A DNA stretch of 64,000 nucleotides from Planctomycetaceae bacterium. GTDB lineage: Bacteria > Planctomycetota > Planctomycetia > Planctomycetales > Planctomycetaceae. Within the stretch, counting starts at the first letter, position 1; each line of letters starts with the position of its first letter. The stretch covers positions 23,308 to 87,307 of the forward strand of contig JAKFWA010000087.1 of NCBI GenBank assembly GCA_021732995.1. The letters are read 5' to 3'. The notes under the pieces are model-generated. The model was not told the DNA's origin. It ran no database searches and was given only the letters and a program-made list of their open reading frames with translations. The position numbers were made by a program, and so were the translations under genes. This document shows, piece by piece, positions 18,665 through 27,301 of the stretch.

Positions 18665-19783
18665 ATGTCGATCGCCATTATCAACTATCTGACCGAGATC
18701 CAGTTTGGCTGCGGGGCGATCCGGGAACTGCCGCAGATGCTGGCAAAACACGGCATCGGTCGGCCTTTGCTGGTAACGGATGCGGGGCTCGTCCGAAGCG
18801 GCTTGATCGAACGCATCGGACTGCCGCGTGCCGCGTTATTCGCGGACGTTCCTTCTAATCCGACCTTGGAGAGCGTTCGTGCGGGAGCCGGTGTCTTCCA
18901 TGCCTCTGACTGCGATGGCATTGTGGCGGTTGGTGGCGGTTCGCCGATCGATTGCGCGAAGGCTATCAGCGTGCTCGCGACTCATCCGGAGCCCTTAGAG
19001 CAGTATGCGGTCATTCGAGGCGGCTTGCCGAAGATCACCAGCGCCAAACCGAAAGTGATCGCCGTTCCCACTACGGCGGGGACAGGGAGCGAAGTCGGTC
19101 GAGCGGCGTTGATCAGCTTCTCGGACTGCTGCAAGCTGGCTCTCATCAGCCCGCATCTGATTCCGACCGCGGCGATCTGTGATCCCGAACTGACGCTCGC
19201 GCTTCCGCCAAAGCTAACTGCGGCGACTGGCATGGACGCGATTTCGCACTGCGTTGAAACCTACTGCAGCCCCAAGTTCAACCCGATCGCCGATGCCATC
19301 GCGCTGGATGGATTAGGACGAGCCGTTCGCGCCATTCGCCGCGCCGTCGATCACGGTCAAGACGTCGCCGCACGGCAGGAGATGCTGATGGGATCGCTGC
19401 AAGGCGGTCTGACATTCCAGAAGGGGCTCGGGATGGTGCATAGCCTCAGCCATCCGCTCGGAGCCGTTCCCAATAAGCCCCTGCATCATGGGACGCTCAA
19501 CGCGGTGCTGCTGCCACATGTCCTGAACTTCAACGCGTCCGTGTGCGCGGAGAAGTTTGTGGCGATGGCTCGAGTGCTTGAGACGACGCCCGACAAGTTG
19601 CCTCAGCTCTTCGAGACGCTGGTTCGCGACATAGGTCTGCCGCTGAGCCTTTCCGCAATGGGTGTAGTCGCCAGCGACCTCACGGACATTCCCGCCGCCG
19701 CCGTTCAAGATCATTCGACGCCGACGAATCCGCGCGCATTCACGGCAGCCGACTGCCAGACGGTCTTGCAAGTGGCTCTCTAG
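18665..19783 (+). CDS. Iron-containing (group III) alcohol dehydrogenase
   Basis: A 372-residue Fe-ADH family enzyme. It has the NAD(P) motif VAVGGGSPIDCAKA, the PTTAGTGSEVG loop and the metal ligands Asp191 and His195 in GMDAISH, His259 in MVHSLSHPLGA and a His at 274/275 (PLHHG). This matches the ligand spacing of lactaldehyde reductase FucO. The likely reaction is reversible oxidation of a primary alcohol or reduction of an aldehyde with NAD(P)H in the cytoplasm; the substrate is not predictable. The start at 18665 is preferred to the upstream GTG at 18644 because GAGGAG lies 9 nt before it. Confidence 0.92.
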   Translation: MSIAIINYLTEIQFGCGAIRELPQMLAKHGIGRPLLVTDAGLVRSGLIERIGLPRAALFADVPSNPTLESVRAGAGVFHASDCDGIVAVGGGSPIDCAKAISVLATHPEPLEQYAVIRGGLPKITSAKPKVIAVPTTAGTGSEVGRAALISFSDCCKLALISPHLIPTAAICDPELTLALPPKLTAATGMDAISHCVETYCSPKFNPIADAIALDGLGRAVRAIRRAVDHGQDVAARQEMLMGSLQGGLTFQKGLGMVHSLSHPLGAVPNKPLHHGTLNAVLLPHVLNFNASVCAEKFVAMARVLETTPDKLPQLFETLVRDIGLPLSLSAMGVVASDLTDIPAAAVQDHSTPTNPRAFTAADCQTVLQVAL

Positions 19784-19909
19784 TCCGAGCGAGTCAACCG
19801 GTGAAACATCGACGGTCCTGTTGTTGAACGCCGTCTCGCGGGTATCGCACCGCAGGATTGCTAACATCCCGCACCGATTGAATCAGCTCCGACCTCCCAT
19901 TCGTTCAAC

Positions 19910-20704
19910 ATGCGCAATCTTCGACTGACAATTTCTTACGACGGCACTCGGTATGTCGGCTGGCAGGTGCAGCCCAATGGCCTTTCCGTGCAGGAAGTGA
20001 TTACTAAAGCCATCAAGAAGCTGACGGGCGAGGACGTCAACATCCTGTCCGCCGGCCGAACTGACTCGGGAGTTCATGCACTCGGCCAAGTCGCCAGTTT
20101 TCGTACTGCGGCGACCATCCCGGTCGAAGGTTTTCGCAAGGCGATCCAGAACTTCATGCCCGAGGACATTCTGATTCGCGATGTCGTCGAAGTGCCGCAT
20201 GATTTCCACGCGACGTTCTCCGCGAAGAAGAAGCGCTATCGTTATGTGATCCTCAACAGCCGCTTTCACAATCCGTTCTCGCGGAAGTACGTCTGGCACT
20301 ATCACGCGAAGCTGGATTCCGCCGCCATGCATGACGCCGCTCAAGTTCTCATCGGCACGCATGATTTCCGCAGCTTCGAAACCAACTGGCCGAACAAAGC
20401 CACCAGCGTGCGCAACGTGATGGAACTGACAGTGAAGCGGCAACGCTACTGCCCACTGTGGTTCGGTTCTGACGACATCCAGCCCAGTCCAGAAAATGCA
20501 GGCGACTTCATCTGGCTGGAGATCGTCGCCAACGGGTTCCTCTACAACATGGTGCGCACGATTGTCGGAACGCTCGTGCCTGTCGGTCGAGGTCGCTGGA
20601 CTCGCGACGATGTCAGTCGCATTCTGCACGCCATGTCTCGTGGCGAAGCCGGAGACACGGCACCGGCGCAGGGACTCTATTTGGTTGAGTCGATCTACGA
20701 GTGA
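19910..20704 (+). CDS. truA: tRNA pseudouridine(38-40) synthase TruA
   Basis: 264 residues with the family opening LRLTISYDGTRYVGWQVQ and the catalytic Asp52 in AGRTDSGVHALGQV. Further family blocks are FHATFSAKKKRYRY, VWHYHAKLD and the C-terminal NGFLYNMVRTIVGTL. TruA converts uridines 38-40 in the tRNA anticodon stem-loop to pseudouridine. The gene is convergent with ddl, leaving only 34 bp between the stop codons and no visible terminator. Confidence 0.96.
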   Translation: MRNLRLTISYDGTRYVGWQVQPNGLSVQEVITKAIKKLTGEDVNILSAGRTDSGVHALGQVASFRTAATIPVEGFRKAIQNFMPEDILIRDVVEVPHDFHATFSAKKKRYRYVILNSRFHNPFSRKYVWHYHAKLDSAAMHDAAQVLIGTHDFRSFETNWPNKATSVRNVMELTVKRQRYCPLWFGSDDIQPSPENAGDFIWLEIVANGFLYNMVRTIVGTLVPVGRGRWTRDDVSRILHAMSRGEAGDTAPAQGLYLVESIYE

Positions 20705-20738
20705 GACACTCGCGGTGTCACAGCCTCAGGAAAGCAGC

Positions 20739-21710
20739 TCAAGAGGCACGGCGAATCGCACCACGGCCGGCGGCCTGCAGCGTGCGTTCGATGATGACTT
20801 CGCAGAGCTGCCCCATGTCGAGACCCATACGGGCCGCGGCTTTGGGGACGAGGCTATGATCGGTCATGCCGGGGATCGTGTTGACCTCCAGCACGTACGG
20901 ACGACCAGACTCGCTGATCATGATGTCGGTGCGTGAAACACCTTTGGTTCCCAACGCGCGGCAGGCGGCCACACCGGTCTCGGTGAGCAGTTGCAATGTG
21001 GCTTCATCGACTCCGTAGTCGAACAGGTACTGCGTCGCGTCGTCTTCGTATTTGGCGTGATAGTCGAAGAACCCACGATCAGTCTCGATGCGAATCAGCG
21101 GCAGCGGATTGAAATCGATTACGCCGAGTGTGAACTCCTTACCCTCGATCATCTTTTCCAGCAGGCCGAAGGATTCGAAGTAGAAGCACTGAGACAGCGC
21201 GGCTTCGAGCTCTTTCTCCGACCGCACGATCGTCACGCCAATGCTGGAACCTTGCGCGTCAGGCTTCACGACAATCGGGTAGCCAATACGTCGCGCATGT
21301 GCGGCAACTTGCTCATACGGATCTGATTCGTGAATCAGCATGTAGCTCGGAGTTGGCACGCCCTGCTGAATGAAGCGTTCCTTCGCGGCGGACTTCGTGA
21401 AGGCCAGCCGCGACGCTTCCGAGTTGCTGCCGGTGAAAACCACTCCCAGTTTCTGCAGCACTTCCTGAGCACCGCCGTCTTCGCCATAGGTTCCATGCAA
21501 CGCCAGGAACGCGAGGTCCACGCGGCTCCAGTCAAAGCCTTCCAGCGGTTGAGTCGCGGGATCGACCATCGTGATCGTATGGCCGCGTTGCCGCAGCGAA
21601 TTGGCCACGGCTTCGCCGCTCTGCAGACTGATCTTCCGCTCGGCGGACTGACCACCGGCCAGAACCGCGATTTTCAATGCAGCTAACGGTGTATGCTGGA
21701 TGCCTTCCAT
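20739..21710 (-). CDS. ddl: D-alanine--D-alanine ligase
   Basis: 323-residue ATP-grasp enzyme. Family motifs are VLAGGQSAERKISLQSG at the N-terminus, HGTYGEDGGAQ, KPDAQGSSIGV, FTLGVI and the magnesium/D-Ala binding end EVNTIPGMTDHSLVPKAA. It joins two D-alanines to make the dipeptide added to UDP-MurNAc-tripeptide, and is the last gene of a murC-murB-ddl run on this strand. GGGAG lies 7 nt before the ATG. The gap to murB is 93 bp. It is direct evidence that this organism makes a peptidoglycan stem peptide. Confidence 0.96.
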   Translation of the reverse strand: MEGIQHTPLAALKIAVLAGGQSAERKISLQSGEAVANSLRQRGHTITMVDPATQPLEGFDWSRVDLAFLALHGTYGEDGGAQEVLQKLGVVFTGSNSEASRLAFTKSAAKERFIQQGVPTPSYMLIHESDPYEQVAAHARRIGYPIVVKPDAQGSSIGVTIVRSEKELEAALSQCFYFESFGLLEKMIEGKEFTLGVIDFNPLPLIRIETDRGFFDYHAKYEDDATQYLFDYGVDEATLQLLTETGVAACRALGTKGVSRTDIMISESGRPYVLEVNTIPGMTDHSLVPKAAARMGLDMGQLCEVIIERTLQAAGRGAIRRAS

Positions 21711-21803
21711 GGCATGTCTCCCAACTGGGTGCGCGACATCAAGTCCGCGGCACCGACGTATGAAATCAAGCTACGAATGTCTTTGTCTGGCGTCTAAACC
21801 GCG

Positions 21804-22682
21804 TTACCAGACCTGAATTTCGAGTTCCAGGTCAACACCAAACTGCTCGGCGACCTTCGAACGGGCGAGATCAATCACGCGCATCACGTCGGCCGAGGTC
21901 GCACCTTCATGAGTCACGATGAAGTTCGCATGCCGGTCGCTGATCTCCGCGCCTCCGATCCGCGTGCCCTTCAGACCTGCCTGATCAATCAGAGAACCCG
22001 CACTCATGCCGCGCGGGTTCTTGAACACGCAGCCCGCCGACTGAGACGCCAGCGGTTGAGTGGCCTTCTTCATGATCCATAGCTTGCGCGTACGACGGGT
22101 GATCTCATCCGGAGAATCCGGATAGAGCTTGAACTCAGCTTCCAGAATCGCGAGGTCGTTGATGCTGCTGAAGCGGTACGCAAATGAAAGCTCATCTTCC
22201 TTGCGGACGACGCGCTCGCCGGAAGCTGTCAGCACGGTGACGCTGGCCACCAGTTGGCCAATGTCGCCGCTGCGTCCACCGGCGTTGCCGCGCAGCGCGC
22301 CACCGACGGTACCAGGGATGCCGACCAGCGTTTCCATACCCGCCAGTCCGGCCTTGATGGTTTCCGTAATGAGGTGCGACAGCGAAACGCCAGCACCAGC
22401 TCGCGCCTTCGTACCTTCAATCGAGATCTGAGCGAACGAGGGATCGGCCAGTTGCACGACCACACCGCTGACGCCTTCATCGCGAACCAGCAGGTTGGAG
22501 CCGCCACCCAGAATGCGAACGGGAATCTCTTCGGCATGGCAATACGCCACGACCTTCTGTAACTCGTCAGCATTGCGGGGCGTTACGAGGAATTGGGCCA
22601 GACCGCCGGTCTTCATCCACGTGAGTGGAGCCAGCGGCTGATCGGCCTTCGTGATCTCAGGAAACTGTTCGAGCAAGGTCAT
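21804..22682 (-). CDS. murB: UDP-N-acetylmuramate dehydrogenase (UDP-N-acetylenolpyruvoylglucosamine reductase)
   Basis: About 292 residues. FAD-binding motifs are ILGGGSNLLVRDEG and GIPGTVGGALRGNAG; the catalytic serine lies in QSAGCVFKNPRG, and the C-terminal HANFIVTHEGATSADV is typical. MurB reduces UDP-GlcNAc-enolpyruvate to UDP-MurNAc with NADPH. I chose the ATG at 22682, which overlaps the end of murC by 26 nt; a GTG 21 bases upstream is also possible. The overlap indicates translational coupling with murC. Confidence 0.95.
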   Translation of the reverse strand: MTLLEQFPEITKADQPLAPLTWMKTGGLAQFLVTPRNADELQKVVAYCHAEEIPVRILGGGSNLLVRDEGVSGVVVQLADPSFAQISIEGTKARAGAGVSLSHLITETIKAGLAGMETLVGIPGTVGGALRGNAGGRSGDIGQLVASVTVLTASGERVVRKEDELSFAYRFSSINDLAILEAEFKLYPDSPDEITRRTRKLWIMKKATQPLASQSAGCVFKNPRGMSAGSLIDQAGLKGTRIGGAEISDRHANFIVTHEGATSADVMRVIDLARSKVAEQFGVDLELEIQVW

Positions 22683-24120
22683 ACCCAATTCGATTGATGT
22701 CACCGGCACCCATGACGAGCAAGACGTCGTCGGGTCGCAGGACATCGTCCACGCAAGCCAAAAGGTGGTCAAGCGAGGTCATTTGCTGAGCCGTCACACC
22801 GTACGAATTCACGCGGAACGTGAGTTCTCTTAATGTGGACTCAGCCAGCTCCGCGGACTCGCGCGCCGAGTAGATTGGCGCAAAGAAAACTTCATCGGCA
22901 CCGCTGAAGCAAGCCGCAAATTCGGGCATCAGCCCCACAGTGCGGGAAATCTGATGCGGCTGATAGGCGCAAATCAACCGCCGCGTCCCAAAGCACTGCC
23001 GGGCGGATTGAATCGTCGCGGCCACGGCGGTCGGATGATGCGCGTAGTCATCGATGATGGTCGCTCCGAGACGTTCGCCGATGACCTCAAAGCGCCGGCG
23101 AACACCTCGAAAGGAGCTAAGTCCCGGCAGCGCGGCCTCGGTCGGAACTCCTGCAGCGTGAGCCAATGCCAGTGCCGCCAGCCCGTTCGAAACGTTGTGG
23201 CGACCGGGAACTTGCAGCTCAGCCCGGCCCAAGAGGGTGCCGCGATACCGCACGTCAAACGATGTGTGCCGACCGATGGTCAGAATGTTCGTCGCGTGCC
23301 AGTCCACTCGCGGATGATCCAGCAGCGAGAACGTCTCAATCCGCGCAGCACTCTGCCGCGCGGTTTCGCGAGCAAGTTCCGGATCATGCGGGATGACCAG
23401 GAAACCGCCGGGCGGAAGCAATGCAGCGAACGCGCCGAACGCCTCACTGGCATCACCCACCGTCGCGAAGCAGTCGAAGTGATCCGGTTCGATATTCAGG
23501 ATCGCGGCAAGCTGCGGAGTGAACTCCAGGAAGTGACGACGGTATTCGCAGCTCTCGGCAATCAAGTGCTGGCCGTGGCCCCACCAGCCGCTGCGGTGAT
23601 ACTGCACCAGTTCGCCGCCGACGATGGCCGAAGCCTCTGTGCCAGCTTCGCGCATGATCGTTGAAACCATGGCGGTCGTGGTGGTCTTGCCGTGAGTCCC
23701 CGCGACGCAAACTCCGATTTTGTCGCGCATCAGTTCAGCCAGCATCTCCACGTAAGAGATCTCGCGAATGCCGAGTTCTCGCGCCTGCTGACGTTCTGGA
23801 TTGTTGAACGGCACAGCAGGACTGTAGACGAGGACCGACGTTTGCCCCAGGACGTGCGCTGCTGCATGTCCGACATGCACTCCGAAAGGTAAGGCCGTTT
23901 CAAACGCTTGTGATTCCGTCGCATCAGAACCACTCATCGACCACCCGCGATCGTGCAGCAGTTCGGCCAAGGCCTTCATCCCCGCACCGCGAACGCCAAC
24001 AAGGTGAGCGTGCGTCTGCGAAAGACCTGCTGGGGCCGGTGGAATGACAGAACGAGCGTTACTCAAGACGGAGTCCCTTCCGTGAGAGCTACGAGCGGCA
24101 GAGAAAATCTGCGAACTCAT
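22657..24120 (-). CDS. murC: UDP-N-acetylmuramate--L-alanine ligase
   Basis: 487 residues. After a 35-residue extension comes the N-terminal Rossmann motif HLVGVRGAGMKALAELL, then the ATP-binding loop GTHGKTTTTAMVS near residue 120, DDYAHHPTA and the C-terminal VLLVMGAGDINRIG. MurC adds L-alanine to UDP-MurNAc in the cytoplasm. HLVGVRGAGM differs slightly from the usual HFIGIGGxGM. It heads the murC-murB-ddl operon. Two hairpins lie 75-121 nt upstream of its start. Confidence 0.96.
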   Translation of the reverse strand: MSSQIFSAARSSHGRDSVLSNARSVIPPAPAGLSQTHAHLVGVRGAGMKALAELLHDRGWSMSGSDATESQAFETALPFGVHVGHAAAHVLGQTSVLVYSPAVPFNNPERQQARELGIREISYVEMLAELMRDKIGVCVAGTHGKTTTTAMVSTIMREAGTEASAIVGGELVQYHRSGWWGHGQHLIAESCEYRRHFLEFTPQLAAILNIEPDHFDCFATVGDASEAFGAFAALLPPGGFLVIPHDPELARETARQSAARIETFSLLDHPRVDWHATNILTIGRHTSFDVRYRGTLLGRAELQVPGRHNVSNGLAALALAHAAGVPTEAALPGLSSFRGVRRRFEVIGERLGATIIDDYAHHPTAVAATIQSARQCFGTRRLICAYQPHQISRTVGLMPEFAACFSGADEVFFAPIYSARESAELAESTLRELTFRVNSYGVTAQQMTSLDHLLACVDDVLRPDDVLLVMGAGDINRIGYDLARTVS

Positions 24121-24194
24121 CCTCGCCCAGCTGCCTGGAATGTCGCTCGGCGACGGAATTAAACGCGGGTTTGACGTTCTTACTGGGAATTTTC

Positions 24195-24241
24195 GCTCTC
24201 TTTCGATCCATGAAAGAGAGCCCAGACGGGTCGACCCCGTC
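24195..24241 (-). other. Two adjacent hairpins between the SHD1 gene and murC
   Basis: A 10-bp perfect stem (GCTCTCTTTC at 24195-24204 with GAAAGAGAGC at 24212-24221, 7-nt loop) lies 3 bp from a shorter one (GACGG/CCGTC, 24225-24241, with a TCGA centre). On the minus strand they come after the SHD1 gene stop at 24316 and before murC. Neither is followed by a T run on either strand, so they may be a leader structure of murC or a factor-assisted terminator. Confidence 0.45.
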
Positions 24242-24315
24242 AGAACGCCAAACCACGTGCTTCTAAGTAGCCGATTCCGCTTCTGGCGCGAATGCCGTCC
24301 TGTCTCAAGTCCCGG

Positions 24316-25386
24316 CTACTTCTTCATAGCCAATTTTCCAATCACTCCGCCAATCCCGATCACGACCCAGATGCCTAGCTTGAACAGGCTGCCCCAGCGT
24401 CGAACGTTGCCGCCGGAAGTGTAGGTGCGTGTGCCATTTTCATTTTCGACGTAGTCAAACCGGGTCTTGCAATGCGGACACGATGTAGCTCCTGCGGATA
24501 CTTCCTTATTGCAGTTTGAACAAGTGTAGACAGCAACCATGTCATTGCCGCCAGCAACTGGTGGAGGCGTCATGGCTGGCGGCATGGTCGTCGGCGGAGG
24601 AGGCTGAGTATTGGAAGCTGTCGGCAGTGTGGACGGAGCCGCCGCATGCATCTGCTGGTTGGGCGGAGCGGAATTCACTGGCGGAGTCATGGGTGATGCC
24701 GCCGCCGCGTGCTGCTGAGTCGGCGGCGAGTAGTTGGGCATCGGGGTCGTTGCTGGGGACGCGGCGGCATGCATGGCCTGACCGTTCGTTGTCCCGCCAA
24801 CGGGTGGAGTAGTCGCGGTGGGTGGAAACTGAGGCGTTGTGGTGGGGATCTGTGGAATCACTCCCGGAACGTTTCCGGGCATCGGCAACTGTGGAGCAGC
24901 AGGATCCTGCTTCACCTCCGCCGGTAAGAAACTCTCGCTGGGCGTGCCGCGCACCTGATCCCGAACGTAGTCCTGATCGACCTTCGAGAAGTTTTCGTAG
25001 GCAAATTCTGCCTTCTTGGCATCGATGATCAGCACCACGGTGCCGCCCGTTTTCACTTCCAGAAACCGCGCCGCGGTCTTGTTGCTGCGCGAATCCGTCC
25101 ACTGCCGCGGGTCCTCGGCGGCCTTCAGAGTCGATGCCACCAGCGGGTCCGCTTTCACCTGACTCAGCACATACTGCTGGTCTTCTTTGGTGAGCGCCCA
25201 GAACGACAGACTCGATGTCCGGTTGCGGACTCGCACCGAAACCTTGTCGCCCTGCACCTTGAGAAAGGTCCCGACGTGCGTGCGGCCATTCGTTTCGTGA
25301 AACGTGTGGGTTTCCGCGAGTGCTCCAGCGGGGATCAATAAGCCCAACACACACACCGCCATGCAGAGAGCAGTTCTCACCGCCAA
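24316..25386 (-). CDS. SHD1-domain and zinc-ribbon membrane protein
   Basis: 356 residues with a signal peptide (MAVRTALCMAVCVLGLLIPAGALA). Two copies of the SHD1 (SLA1 homology 1) fold follow: THFxxTNGRTHVGTFLKVQGDKVSVR..SFWALTKEDQQYV-type near residues 26-75 and a second, RFLEVKTGGTVVLIIDAKK..FSKVDQDYV, near 95-150. A Pro/Thr/Ala/Gln-rich linker of about 150 residues leads to a four-cysteine zinc ribbon (CSNCNKEV...CPHC) and a final hydrophobic helix (GIWVVIGIGGVIGKLAMKK). SHD1 is greatly expanded in planctomycetes; its ligand there is unknown. Placing a zinc ribbon beyond a secretion signal is unusual, so its true side of the membrane is uncertain. Confidence 0.82.
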   Translation of the reverse strand: MAVRTALCMAVCVLGLLIPAGALAETHTFHETNGRTHVGTFLKVQGDKVSVRVRNRTSSLSFWALTKEDQQYVLSQVKADPLVASTLKAAEDPRQWTDSRSNKTAARFLEVKTGGTVVLIIDAKKAEFAYENFSKVDQDYVRDQVRGTPSESFLPAEVKQDPAAPQLPMPGNVPGVIPQIPTTTPQFPPTATTPPVGGTTNGQAMHAAASPATTPMPNYSPPTQQHAAAASPMTPPVNSAPPNQQMHAAAPSTLPTASNTQPPPPTTMPPAMTPPPVAGGNDMVAVYTCSNCNKEVSAGATSCPHCKTRFDYVENENGTRTYTSGGNVRRWGSLFKLGIWVVIGIGGVIGKLAMKK

Positions 25387-25562
25387 GCTCCTCGGTTACG
25401 TGGCCCGAATGGAAGCTGCGGAGTTCGTACTTGGCGAACCCGCGTTTTCCGAGCAGCCTATGCAGGGAGCGGACGGTGTTCAAGATGTAGCTGCCGCAAT
25501 CCTCACAACCTGACTTTTTCACGCGGCGGTCGAGGCAATCGGGGCAACCTGTATGAGCGCGA

Positions 25563-26081
25563 CTACAGCCGAGCCGCTCGGGATTGAGTCTGGGTGCGAG
25601 CCATCGCCTCGCGTTGCGGCGGCTGCTTCAGCCAGTTGACCCGAAACTCGCCGGTGGTGCTGCTGTAGGCCCAGCCATAAACACCCTGGCCATCAAACTG
25701 GTGCGGCTTCAACGGTCCCGGAACGACCAGCACTTTGTTGGAATGATTGAACGGGTTCGCCGGGATCTCGCCGATCAGGTAAGGGCCGTATTTCCCGTCT
25801 TCGTGAACAATACCGGTCGAGGTCGTGCGGCTGCGCAACTGCTTGATCAACTGCGCTTCGGAATTGGTCCCTTCGGCCGGCCAGTGACCGTGCTGGTTGC
25901 GGTAGAGATCGAGCTGCCGACGGAAGCGGTCCAGATCCTCCGACACGGCGGCTTGGCGCGCATCTTCGTGCGCGGCGGTGAATTGCGGCACCAGCGTTGC
26001 CCCCAGGACGGCCAGCAACGTGACGACGATCAGCAATTCCAAAAACGAAAAACGATTGGCAGTTCTTGCCCGTTGAGTCAT
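25563..26081 (-). CDS. Type II secretion/type IV pilus-like pseudopilin (GspG-like)
   Basis: 172 residues. The N-terminus has the prepilin layout FSFLELLIVVTLLAVLGATLVPQF with Glu at +5, then a helical segment and a short globular part ending in YGWAYSSTTGEFRVNW, which is close to the GspG major pseudopilin end. The residue just before the cleavage site is Arg, where prepilin peptidases normally need Gly. It should pass the inner membrane and assemble into a pseudopilus if processed. No other gsp or pil gene lies in the window. Confidence 0.85.
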   Translation of the reverse strand: MTQRARTANRFSFLELLIVVTLLAVLGATLVPQFTAAHEDARQAAVSEDLDRFRRQLDLYRNQHGHWPAEGTNSEAQLIKQLRSRTTSTGIVHEDGKYGPYLIGEIPANPFNHSNKVLVVPGPLKPHQFDGQGVYGWAYSSTTGEFRVNWLKQPPQREAMARTQTQSRAARL

Positions 26082-26288
26082 CGATTTGTCTCCTCAGCCG
26101 GCGCGAAATCGGGACTCTTTCCCGCTCGCTACCTCTGCAGCACAACCTACGTTGGATGCTCGGAAGGTCAACTGGGGCAAATCGATTCTTTGTAAAAGTT
26201 ACAAGCGCATTGCACCGCACACCGTTCCTGCCAATCGGGCAAAGTGACGAAACCCTGCTGCGATGACAGGTAGTGCCAATCCTGCGAC

Positions 26289-26322
26289 AAAAATGGGCCA
26301 GAATTGGCTCAAGAAAGGCCCG
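26289..26322 (-). terminator. Weak hairpin plus T run after the Xer recombinase gene
   Basis: On the minus strand GGGCC (26322-26318) pairs with GGCCC (26300-26296) across a 17-nt loop, followed by ATTTTTG. It begins 4 nt after the recombinase stop codon. The stem is short, so termination efficiency is doubtful. Confidence 0.35.
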
Positions 26323-26325
26323 AAA

Positions 26326-27276
26326 TCAGCCGCGCGGATGGCACCGTGAGTGAATTGCCTTCAGGCGGCTGTGATCCACGTGAGTATAAATCTGCGTCGT
26401 CTGAATGCTGGCATGTCCGAGCATTTCCTGGAGGGCTCGAATCTCGGCCCCCCCAGCCAGCATGTGAGTCGCAAAGCTGTGCCGCAGGGTGTGCGGGCTG
26501 ACCTCGGCTCCACAACCGGCTCGTTGAGCGTACTTCTTGACGATGCCCCAGACCCCGATGCGATCCATCTGACGGCCGCGTGTGTTGAGCAGCAGCCAAG
26601 GCGAATCAGCATCGTTCACGAGTTTGGAGCGTTCATGCTCGATGTAGTGTTCCACCGCCGAGACCGCGACGGGATTCAGACCGACGATGCGTTCTTTATC
26701 GCCCTTGCCGATAACGCGCGCGTACCGCTGTTCGAGATACAGGCCCGCCATGCGGATGTTCGTGATCTCGGAAGCACGGCAACCGGTCGCATAGAGCAGA
26801 CACAAGACGGATCTGTCGCGCAGCGGGAAGCGGTCCTCGTTGGTCGGCGCCGCAAGCAATCGATCCACCGAGTCGGGGCTCAACACCTTCGGCAGATACT
26901 GCCAGAGCTTCGGCGAGTTCATCGAATCGGCAACCGATTGCTCGATCACCGCTTCTAGGACCAAATACCGGAACAGCATCTTGATCGCGACCAGATGCCG
27001 CGCGATGGTCGACGCAGCGAGCTGCCGACCATGCAGATGCTGCAGATAGTCGGTGATGACGCCTAATGTCACCTGATTGGGATTGCCCGGCCCGTAGCCC
27101 TGATACCAGATCGCGAACTGCTCAATGTCCGAGCCATACGCCGAGATGGTGTTCTTCGCCAGGCCGCATTCCGCTTCGAGGTAATGCAGGAAGGGTACCA
27201 TGTGCAGCGCCACCCAATTCTTCGCGGGCTGTTCGCTGCCGCGTGAAGGTGCTGGTGGTCGCTTGCGCTGAGGCAT
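26326..27276 (-). CDS. Tyrosine recombinase of the XerC/XerD type
   Basis: 316 residues. An N-terminal SAM-like core-binding domain (HYLEAECGLAKNTISAYGSDIEQF) precedes the catalytic domain. Catalytic residues are Arg167 (ATGCRASEI), His262 and Arg265 (HTLRHSFATH), His288 (LGHASIQTTQIYTH) and Tyr297, with the Lys of VIGKGDKER. Length and motifs fit XerC/XerD, which resolve chromosome dimers at dif; whether it is XerC or XerD cannot be decided here. I see no dif-like site nearby. The upstream leader carries one arm of a long inverted repeat. A GGAAGAG site precedes the ATG. Confidence 0.93.
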   Translation of the reverse strand: MPQRKRPPAPSRGSEQPAKNWVALHMVPFLHYLEAECGLAKNTISAYGSDIEQFAIWYQGYGPGNPNQVTLGVITDYLQHLHGRQLAASTIARHLVAIKMLFRYLVLEAVIEQSVADSMNSPKLWQYLPKVLSPDSVDRLLAAPTNEDRFPLRDRSVLCLLYATGCRASEITNIRMAGLYLEQRYARVIGKGDKERIVGLNPVAVSAVEHYIEHERSKLVNDADSPWLLLNTRGRQMDRIGVWGIVKKYAQRAGCGAEVSPHTLRHSFATHMLAGGAEIRALQEMLGHASIQTTQIYTHVDHSRLKAIHSRCHPRG

Positions 27277-27301
27277 GAAAACTCTTCCGTGAGCTAGCTC
27301 T

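Noticed and set aside
24542..25522. Minus-strand open frame of 326 codons overlapping the SHD1 gene in another frame
   Set aside because: The SHD1 frame has a signal peptide, repeated domains and a zinc ribbon; the other frame has none.
26326..27276. Reading the recombinase gene as an integrase marking a mobile island
   Set aside because: Its size and motifs fit chromosomal XerC/XerD, and neighbours are housekeeping genes with no attachment site or phage genes.
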